NCBI RefSeq assembly: GCF_035609205.1
Contig: NZ_CP141184.1
Coordinates: 4,719,001 to 4,783,000, forward strand
Origin: Hymenobacter sp. GOD-10R
GTDB taxonomy: Bacteria > Bacteroidota > Bacteroidia > Cytophagales > Hymenobacteraceae
Reading direction: 5' to 3'
DNA: 64,000 nt
The notes beneath the pieces were generated by a model that did not search any database, had not been told where the DNA came from, and saw nothing but the letters and a program-made list of their open reading frames with translations. The translations under genes were made by a program, and so were the position numbers. Of the stretch, positions 58,134-64,000 are shown piece after piece. Positions within the stretch are counted from its first letter, which is position 1, and each line of letters opens with the position of its first letter.

Positions 58134-60953
58134 ATGAAAGGATTACTACGTACCCTTCCATTAGTACTATTCCTTCTACTAATTAAGGCAAGCTCACTGT
58201 TTGCTCAAACAGCACTCGAGAAAAAACCCGGCACTCTCGTGCTGAAGCTTAAGCCCAGTTATACAACTTTAGCAGGTTCTGATCAGCCGAACATTCCTGT
58301 ACTGGCCAATGTGCTAGAGCAGCTCGGTGCTTCAAACCTGCACCGTAAGTTTCCGCACTCGCTGTTTCCCGACCCTGACCAGCACGGCTCGATCAACTTA
58401 CAGATGGTGTATCAGATTGACCTAGCCCCTGACTTTCCGCTGGAAAAAGCCTGCCGCGCCCTGATGCAAACGGGAGTGTTGGAATATGCCGAGCCGCTCT
58501 ATCGCCGTGGGCTCCTCTCTCAGCCCAGCGACCCTCTGGCTGATTCGATAACGGGTCCGCAGTACCACCTGAAGAAAATCAAAGCGTACCGGGCTTGGGA
58601 TGTCACGAAAGGTGACACATCCATCGTCATTGGCATCATCGACACGGGCACCCGCCTGCTGCACGAAGACCTCAAGAAGCAGATCAAATACAACTACGCT
58701 GACCCTATCGACGGCATCGACAACGACCATGACGGCTACGTCGACAACTTCAATGGCTGGGACATGGCCGACCGGGATAATGACCCAACTTCCAACCCGC
58801 TGATCAGCCAAAAAATTCACGGTATTCTGGTAGCAGGCGCTGCCTCCGCCAGCACCGACAACGGCCTAGGAGTAGCGGGCACCGGCTTTCGGTGCAAGTA
58901 CCTGCCTATCAAAGTTTATCCGAGCACGTATGCCGGTGACTTCGCCGGTTACGAAGGCGTGGTGTACGCGGCCGACCATGGCTGCCAGGTCATTAACCTC
59001 TCGTGGGGCAACGAAGGTGGCCGCTCGCAATTTGAGCAGGATGTAATTACTTATGCAGCCGTTAACCGCGACGTAGTGATTGTAGCCGCTGCCGGCAATG
59101 GCACCACGGAAGCTGATTACTACCCAGCTAGCTACGAGCACGTTATATCTGTTGCCTCGGTGAATGCCAACGATGTGAGAGGCAACAACACCACGTATGG
59201 CTACCGCGTTTCGTTGGCCGCGCCTGGTTATGGCATCTGGAGTACGCGTGGTGATAAGCTTGATGACTACATCTACGCCGATGGCTCTTCGTTCGCCTCT
59301 CCCATCGTAGCGGGCGTTGCCGCGCTGGTTCGCTCCCGCTTCCCTAACTATAACGCCGACCAGATAGCTGCGCAGCTACGGCAAACCGCCGATAACATCA
59401 ACACCATTGCCGGCAATACAGCTTATGCTGGCAAGCTAGGTACAGGCCGCGTGAATGCGTTGCGTGCCGTCACGTGCAACGACCGCCGCGAAGTACGCAT
59501 TGTGCACAGCACCTTCACGCCCGCCCGCGAAGTATTCCTGGCCGGCGATGCAATGAGCCTTATCACGGAAGTGCAGAACCTGTTACTACCCGTCGAGAAC
59601 CTGAAAATAACGCTTACCTCGCTGTCACCTTACCTCACGATACGTCGCAACACTTTCTCGGTGGGCGCGCTGAACACGCTAGAGCATCAAACCAACGACG
59701 CTGTGCCTTTCCTAGTTTCGGTTCAATCAGGCGTGCCTGCCAACACCAAGGCCATTCTTAAGTACCATTTTACGACGGCTGATGGCTACGAAAGCGACCA
59801 ATTCCTGACGGTGCTACTCAACCCAGGCTACGTGCTGCTCGACGCAAATGACTTGCACATGACGCTCACCACTCGGGGCAACATCGGCTACGATGGCCTG
59901 GGCTCGTACCTAGGCGAAAGCATCACGTACAAGAACAGTGGCCTGCTGCTTTCGGAAGGCGGCCTGATGGTGGCTACCAGCCCTACGCGCACTTCTGACC
60001 GAATCCGCGAGTCGCCCTATAACAGCCGCACTGACTTTTATTCGGTCAGCCAACTTGCGATGAGCGAAGCTCCCCTGCGTGCGACCCAAGAAGCCATAGG
60101 TACCTTCCGCGACTCGCTGCCCGGTGCGGTGCGCAAGAACAGCGTTGGGTTGCGCATCAAACAGCACGCTTACGCGTGGTCAGGCGCTGGGCAGCGCAAC
60201 TACGTGATAGTAGAGTACCGCCTCACCAACGTTACGCCCGATACGCTGCGCCCTCTGTACGCAGGCTTGTACATGGACTGGGACTTACCGCTCACGGTGA
60301 CGCGCAACGCGGCTGCCTGGGATGCTAGCCGCTCGCTAGGTTATGTGTATTCGCCAGTTGCCACTAGCATCTACACAGGTGTCAAGGTCCTAACGGGCGG
60401 TACCCCCACGGTGTATTCTATCGACAACAACGCGACGGCAACTTCGCCGGTGTATTTGCGTGATGGCTTCAACCGCACCGAAAAGTTTACGGCTCTGAGC
60501 AGTGGCACCAGCAACCCTACCGCCGGTCTACCCAATGGCTCTGATGTATCGCAGGTGGTTGGCGCGGCTATTAGCAAGCTAGCTCCTGGCGACTCCGTGA
60601 CGGTAGCTTTCGCCGTACTAGGTGCCTCCTCGCTTGCCGAGCTACAGACCTCTGCTACCAACGCTCAGCTTACGTACAACGGCAAGGTGTTGCCAACCCG
60701 AGAAGCAGCAACGGCAGCCCAGTGGCAGGTATATCCGAACCCAACGGCGGGCAAGACACGCGTAGAGGTGCCGCAAGCCTTCGTAGGCCAGCAGCTGCGT
60801 ATTCTCAACGCGCTGGGCCAATGCATCCGGCAGCAGCCTCTACGCAGTACCAGCACCGAGCTCGATCTGAGTGGTTGCGCCGCTGGTATGTACGTGCTGC
60901 AGGTGCAAGGCTCAACGACTACTCTCTCCCGCCGCGTGCTGGTACAACCCTAA
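58134..60953 (+). CDS. Secreted S8 subtilisin-like serine protease with T9SS sorting domain
   Basis: 939 residues. Signal peptide (TLPLVLFLLLIKASSLFAQ), then a propeptide-like region (GTLVLKLKPSYTTLAGSDQP). The subtilisin triad is visible: Asp in VIGIIDTGTRLLHEDLKKQI, His in KIHGILVAGAASASTDNGLG, the oxyanion Asn region VIVAAAGNGTTEADYYPASY, and Ser in YADGSSFASPIVAGVAALVR. Beta-rich domains follow (about 440-860), ending in a T9SS type A sorting domain: WQVYPNPTAGKTRVEVPQAF, LRILNALGQCIRQQ, LDLSGCAAGMYVLQVQGS and a basic RRVLVQP end. It is exported and can degrade extracellular protein. Monocistronic, ending in a strong terminator. Confidence 0.93.
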   Translation: MKGLLRTLPLVLFLLLIKASSLFAQTALEKKPGTLVLKLKPSYTTLAGSDQPNIPVLANVLEQLGASNLHRKFPHSLFPDPDQHGSINLQMVYQIDLAPDFPLEKACRALMQTGVLEYAEPLYRRGLLSQPSDPLADSITGPQYHLKKIKAYRAWDVTKGDTSIVIGIIDTGTRLLHEDLKKQIKYNYADPIDGIDNDHDGYVDNFNGWDMADRDNDPTSNPLISQKIHGILVAGAASASTDNGLGVAGTGFRCKYLPIKVYPSTYAGDFAGYEGVVYAADHGCQVINLSWGNEGGRSQFEQDVITYAAVNRDVVIVAAAGNGTTEADYYPASYEHVISVASVNANDVRGNNTTYGYRVSLAAPGYGIWSTRGDKLDDYIYADGSSFASPIVAGVAALVRSRFPNYNADQIAAQLRQTADNINTIAGNTAYAGKLGTGRVNALRAVTCNDRREVRIVHSTFTPAREVFLAGDAMSLITEVQNLLLPVENLKITLTSLSPYLTIRRNTFSVGALNTLEHQTNDAVPFLVSVQSGVPANTKAILKYHFTTADGYESDQFLTVLLNPGYVLLDANDLHMTLTTRGNIGYDGLGSYLGESITYKNSGLLLSEGGLMVATSPTRTSDRIRESPYNSRTDFYSVSQLAMSEAPLRATQEAIGTFRDSLPGAVRKNSVGLRIKQHAYAWSGAGQRNYVIVEYRLTNVTPDTLRPLYAGLYMDWDLPLTVTRNAAAWDASRSLGYVYSPVATSIYTGVKVLTGGTPTVYSIDNNATATSPVYLRDGFNRTEKFTALSSGTSNPTAGLPNGSDVSQVVGAAISKLAPGDSVTVAFAVLGASSLAELQTSATNAQLTYNGKVLPTREAATAAQWQVYPNPTAGKTRVEVPQAFVGQQLRILNALGQCIRQQPLRSTSTELDLSGCAAGMYVLQVQGSTTTLSRRVLVQP

Positions 60954-60971
60954 ACCAGTAGTTGGTTTGCA

Positions 60972-61024
60972 CTAGCCCCCAGGGCCCAGCTAGGTTAGGC
61001 TGGGCCCTGGGGGCTAGCTGTTTT
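60972..61024 (+). terminator. Terminator of the subtilase gene
   Basis: CTAGCCCCCAGGGCCCAGC pairs perfectly (19 bp) with GCTGGGCCCTGGGGGCTAG around eight bases, then GTTTTA. Confidence 0.9.
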
Positions 61025-61356
61025 AGCTAGGTACTTGTTTGCTTTCGGGCAAGTGCCGGTCGTTGGCCGAAAAGCGGGCTTCGACTGCTACCAGCGAATA
61101 CGGGCAACTTATCACACTATACTGATAGCTAATTAGTTAAGTACTATTCACATGCATTTTGCCAATTGTTTTAGTTAAACACCCTATTGCAGGAACTTAT
61201 TAAAGTAGGCATGCATAATAAATTTGCACTATATAGCTTTAGAAACTTGCACGTTAGTTAAAACCGAATTAAAGAAAAAAGCCTGCTTTAAAGCGGAATA
61301 GACGTTATTGGATAAAATATAAATAGCTAACATTTTTAGTTTTCGACGGATATTCG
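61025..61356. other. Intergenic gap, AT-rich
   Basis: About 330 bases with no gene; AT-rich from 61110. AAAAAAGCCTGCTTTAAAGC near 61275 could be a weak hairpin. The -7 box of the next gene lies at its end. Confidence 0.35.
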
Positions 61357-61364
61357 TATCTTTG
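61357..61364 (+). promoter_or_regulatory. TAnnTTTG box next to a start codon
   Basis: TATCTTTG ends three bases before the ATG at 61368, so the mRNA would be leaderless. Confidence 0.45.
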
Positions 61365-61367
61365 GAT

Positions 61368-61616
61368 ATGTCGAAAGTAAAGCTTCCTACTCCGCTTCCT
61401 GTGCAGCAATATGCCCGCTGCGTGAATGACAGCAGCCAGCCCGCCGACTATATCGGTGACTGGCCAGTAGCTGGCAAGGTGTATCCTGTGCGCGTGTTGA
61501 CCAACGCTCGCACCGGTGAGCCTCAGATTCACGTGCTAGGTTTCTATGCTGAGCGTCCTTATGGTGCTTTCGCCCGCCACCGCTTTGAGCCGGTGGCTGA
61601 GGTGTGGCTGAACTAA
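61368..61616 (+). CDS. Hypothetical protein, 82 residues
   Basis: Start at ATG 61368 (MSKVKLPTPLPVQQYARCVN). An in-frame ATG lies two codons earlier, within the promoter box. The small protein has a compact beta look: YIGDWPVAGKVYPVRVLTNA, GEPQIHVLGFYAERPYGAFA, RFEPVAEVWLN. It could be a small SH3/OB-like barrel. No signal or membrane segment. I do not recognise a family, but it has core-like codon use and a hairpin terminator follows. Leaderless translation is likely. Confidence 0.6.
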   Translation: MSKVKLPTPLPVQQYARCVNDSSQPADYIGDWPVAGKVYPVRVLTNARTGEPQIHVLGFYAERPYGAFARHRFEPVAEVWLN

Positions 61617-61647
61617 CTGCTGCTTTGTTTTTAACTCAACCGGTTCT

Positions 61648-61690
61648 CCCGGCTTCTTCCGTTTCGCACACGGAGGTAGCCGGGCTTCTT
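61648..61690 (+). terminator. Terminator after the 82-residue gene
   Basis: CCCGGCT (61648-61654) with inner TCCG pairs with CGGA and AGCCGGG (61678-61684), then CTTCTTTTT. Confidence 0.7.
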
Positions 61691-61736
61691 TTTACTACCC
61701 GTTTCGCTGAGTAGATTTGGCTTTTACGTCCCTCGT

Positions 61737-62152
61737 ATGAACCCAACCTCCGAACCCGAAGAAGTATATAGTATCCCGGTCGAGTACCGGAAGATGGAAA
61801 ACATGCACATCTTGTTTTGGCTGGTGAAAGATACAGCTGGTGCATGGTCTGGAAACCGCTCGGCTTGCTGATGATTCTGCCTACGCTGGGCATTTCCATT
61901 GTTATTTGTTGGCGCACGCGTAATATGACTTCCGAGTTGGCCCACAACCTAGCTATTGTGTTTTGGATTACAGCCAACTCGTATTGGATGATCAGCGAGT
62001 TTCTGGGCTTCGATACGCTGCTGATTGGGCACACAATCGAAGGCAAACACCTAGCTATTATTCCTTTTCTGATTGGCCTGCTTATTCTGGCTTACTATTA
62101 CCTGGTGCAAAAGCCTCGCGAGACCAAGCAGGAACGCGTAGCAACGCTTTAA
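61737..62152 (+). pseudogene. Frameshifted small membrane protein gene
   Basis: ATG 61737 reads MNPTSEPEEVYSIPVEYRKM, then ENMHILFWLVKDT. The frame then hits a TGA after a few more codons. In the next frame, starting at SWCMVWKPLGLLMILPTLGI, a two- to three-helix membrane protein continues to 62152 (TSELAHNLAIVFWITANSYW, IPFLIGLLILAYYYLVQ). Joined, they form one coherent protein of about 138 residues: KMENMHILFWLVKDT followed by SWCMVWKPLG, a pattern I know from intact Bacteroidota homologs. The break is at GATACAGCTGG near 61830; adding one C (GATACCAGCTGG) restores the frame. It is therefore a one-base deletion, a sequencing error or programmed frameshifting. Confidence 0.8.
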
Positions 62153-62265
62153 TATGACTAAGGTAGAAGCTAGCTACTCGTTTGTCAGACCCTGGCAGCC
62201 TCTAACGCTCAGAAAAGCTGGAGCTGCGTGAAGCTCTTCTTGGTAACAGCTGCGTATTTTATGCC

Positions 62266-63162
62266 ATGCCTGATTTCCGTCTTCGCGTCTTCCAAACGGT
62301 AGCGCGCCATTTAAGCTTTACCAAGGCTGCGCAGGAGCTATTTATTACGCAGCCCGCCATCACCAAGCACATTCACGAGTTAGAGCTTAGCTACAAGCAA
62401 CGCCTGTTTGAGCGGCGCAGTAACCGCATTTCTCTAGCCGAGGCTGGGCAGGTGCTACGTACGCACGCCGACGCCGTAGAGCAACTCGACCAAGAGCTAA
62501 CCGAAACCTTGCAGAGCCTGCGTGGCGGTGAAGGCGGCCGGCTGCGCCTTGGTGCCAGCACTACCCTAGCGCAGTATGTAATTCCACGCTTGCTGCCGGG
62601 CTTCTAGACGCGTTATCCGGAAAGCATGCTCATGCTGCTCAACGACAACTCTGAGTAGATTGCGGAGGCGCTACTGCGTGGGCAGATTGACCTAGGTTTT
62701 GTGGAAGGACGCAGCAAAAGTCGCGACTTACACTATGAGCCTTTCCTGGAAGACGAATTGGTAGTTGTGCGCCGCGCCCAACCAGGCCCAGATGCTCCTT
62801 CCCTGACGTTGGCTGAACTGGTGCAGCTTCCGCTCGTGCTACGCGAACGGGGCTCCGGTACGCTGAAGGTAATAGAACACGCGTTGCGCATTCGGCAGGT
62901 AAAATTGGCCGAGTTGAATGTACTATTCCAGCTGGAAAGTACATAGGCAATAAAAACCTACTTGGAGGCGGCTCCAACCGCTCTAAGGTTTATTTCGCGG
63001 CTAGCGGTGGAGAAGGAAGTAGCAGCGGGACTGCTTGCCGTTGTGCCAGTGCCAGAACTGACTTTGTCGCGCCAGTTCGAGGCCGTGTGGGTGCAAGGTG
63101 CTCCTCTTTCGAAGGTGGCTGAACGGTTTTTGCGCCATGCTCGTCAACACAGCCATTCGTAG
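62266..63162 (+). pseudogene. LysR-family regulator gene interrupted by three in-frame TAG codons
   Basis: The frame reads a complete LysR protein: an N-terminal winged helix (MPDFRLRVFQTVARHLSFTK, AAQELFITQPAITKHIHELE) and an effector domain to the end at 63162 (298 codons). It has in-frame TAG at 62605 (LLPGF*TRYPE), 62656 (NDNSE*IAEALLRGQIDLGF) and 62944 (QLEST*AIKTYLE). All lie where family members normally carry Gln or Glu (FQTRYP, SEQIAEAL, STEAIK), so each is one base from a sense codon (CAG or GAG to TAG), and there is no frameshift. This looks like a decayed gene. A truncated 113-residue DNA-binding domain could still be made. Confidence 0.85.
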
Positions 63163-63334
63163 CGGTTGCAGCTTCGGGCGAAACATAGCGTGAGCTCTAT
63201 TCACAACTTTTTATCCCCTCATTCAGCGCTTTATAATAGCTAGCCTGACACTGCGAAGCGTGGTCGGCAGACTAAACGGTGTAGACTACGTATAACTGAA
63301 CAGTTATTCTATTCTCTCCTTACTTCTGTTTACC
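63163..63334. other. Intergenic gap before the disordered protein gene
   Basis: No gene. AT-rich and likely to hold the promoter of the 63335 gene. Confidence 0.3.
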
Positions 63335-63709
63335 ATGGAAAACACGCCCCAATCCTCCCCTGACCAAAACAATCAATCAGCTGATACGCCGCAGTATGGC
63401 GAATTTGGTAATGCCGATTCCGCTGCTCAACCTAGGTCAACTCACGAGTCGAACGACGGCTCAAATGACAACCCCGACGAATTCAGCGAGTTTCGGAAGA
63501 AGCGTTCGAACCTCACCGAAGATTACGGCCAAGTTAGCCAGCAAGCTGATCCGGCGGAACAGCGCGGCCACGTTGAGCAAAATCAAAATCCCGAAGCCGT
63601 AGCGGCGGCTCAAGACAGCGACGAAAGCACGCGCCGCGCCGCCTATGCTGCCGATGATCCTCGGTATGGCAGTGGCACATCAAACACTTGGCAAGAAGAT
63701 CAAGCCTAG
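63335..63709 (+). CDS. Disordered hydrophilic protein, paralog of the 44204 gene product
   Basis: The 124-residue protein starts MENTPQSSPDQNNQSADTPQ. It has no hydrophobic core and shares three motifs with the protein at 44204-44671: PQYGEFGNADSAAQPRS near residues 20-35, AEQRGHVEQNQNPEAVAAAQ in the middle, and YAADDPRYGSGTSNTWQED near the C-terminus. Cytoplasmic, probably disordered, as in stress-induced hydrophilic proteins. Family unknown. It ends at a very strong terminator. Confidence 0.7.
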   Translation: MENTPQSSPDQNNQSADTPQYGEFGNADSAAQPRSTHESNDGSNDNPDEFSEFRKKRSNLTEDYGQVSQQADPAEQRGHVEQNQNPEAVAAAQDSDESTRRAAYAADDPRYGSGTSNTWQEDQA

Positions 63710-63722
63710 CTTGCAGCTACTA

Positions 63723-63776
63723 GCCCTATAAACATAAGGCCGAACGGAACTCCGTTCGGCCTTATGTTTATAGGGC
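63723..63776. terminator. Bidirectional terminator between the 63335 gene and the ClC gene
   Basis: A stem of about 25 bp from GCCCTATAAACATAAGGCC to GGCCTTATGTTTATAGGGC, with loop near ACT. Long and perfect. Confidence 0.9.
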
Positions 63777-63837
63777 ATTCGATTATAACTTGTACAGTGT
63801 CGCTCTACGTTATTCTGCATACCGTCTAGCTAGGCGG

Positions 63838-64000
63838 CTATACGTCTCCTAAGCGCTTGCCCTGCTGCCGCCCCAAGCGCAGGTGCTTGGCCTGCCCAAT
63901 GACTTGGGCCGAGTAGATACCTCGATGCCCGGAAAACAGATAAGCAACTACGCACGCTAGCGCCAAATACACGCCCGCCTGCGCACCAAACAGTTCCAAT
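63838..64000 (-). CDS. ClC-type chloride channel, C-terminal end
   Basis: The open minus-strand frame runs in from beyond the window and ends at TAG 63840-63838. The visible 54 residues read LELFGAQAGVYLALACVVAY then LFSGHRGIYSAQVIGQAKH and a basic tail. This helix plus the SGHxGIY motif is the C-terminal end of ClC voltage-gated chloride channel or Cl-/H+ exchanger proteins. Only the last part is present; N-terminal transmembrane helices and the selectivity motifs lie outside. Its terminator is at 63723. Confidence 0.75.
   Translation of the reverse strand, partial: LELFGAQAGVYLALACVVAYLFSGHRGIYSAQVIGQAKHLRLGRQQGKRLGDV

Noticed and set aside
62266..63162. Genome-wide reassignment of TAG as a sense codon
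   Set aside because: Many intact genes here end in TAG (for example the ddl, PASTA, rhodanese, sucC and 18332 genes), so TAG works as a normal stop; local decay or suppression is the better explanation.
1..64000. CRISPR array
   Set aside because: No regular repeat-spacer pattern was found; the repeats seen are short palindromes, hairpins and REP-like elements.

Overview
The window looks like a chromosomal segment of a Bacteroidota bacterium of the Cytophagales/Hymenobacter type. The evidence is four secreted proteins with C-terminal type IX secretion (T9SS) sorting domains, a SusC/SusD outer-membrane pair, TAnnTTTG-type promoter boxes, almost no Shine-Dalgarno sequences, and about 55-60% GC in coding DNA. 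The genus is my inference from protein style, not from a search.

Layout. 1-781 is the N-terminal part of a PAS sensor protein. 860-4850 is a lower-GC accessory stretch of small, mostly unrecognised genes (DUF2971, secreted and tiny ORFs, a ribbon-helix-helix-like regulator facing a two-gene operon across a 14-bp inverted repeat). It ends at a tRNA(CAU) gene. 5.1-24 kb is mostly housekeeping: HAD phosphatase and M50 protease, pgk, a double-length D-Ala-D-Ala ligase with a PASTA protein, rhodanese, an ohrR-ohr peroxide pair, recQ, lolD, sucC, a second ohr, tRNA-Arg(CCG) and an S51 peptidase. 24-38 kb holds an AraC regulator, acyltransferase, molybdopterin oxidoreductase with a helical partner, GH43 enzyme, PhoD, a Panacea-type toxin-antitoxin-like pair (34131-34980), a beta-barrel protein, catalase and a TlpA-like thioredoxin. 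38.7-52 kb is surface and secretion biology: tandem T9SS cargo proteins, lysine-rich secreted and fasciclin proteins, disordered hydrophilic proteins, a TonB receptor and SusD/SusC. 52-64 kb holds a PQQ-type sugar dehydrogenase, DctA, a stress-type coiled-coil protein and lipoprotein, a subtilase, two disrupted genes (a frameshifted membrane protein and a LysR gene with three in-frame amber codons), and the C-terminus of a ClC chloride channel.

How the genes work together. Peroxide defence is represented three times (ohrR-ohr, a second ohr, catalase). Cell-wall synthesis and sensing are linked by the ddl duplication followed by the PASTA protein. Polymer scavenging is suggested by SusCD, GH43, subtilase, PhoD and the TonB receptor, but they are not clustered into one utilisation locus.

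Most notable: (1) a Panacea-domain antitoxin overlapping a small basic transmembrane protein, a candidate toxin-antitoxin module; (2) a divergent regulatory module at 3.5-4.8 kb; (3) strong over-representation of the palindrome ACCTAGGT (20 copies counted by eye, about one expected) and of CTAG generally, which is normally rare in bacteria; (4) a LysR gene whose full frame is broken only by three TAG codons; (5) a paralogous family of disordered proteins sharing YGxFGxADS and DDPRYGxGTSN motifs. No CRISPR array, rRNA, integrase or transposase gene was seen.
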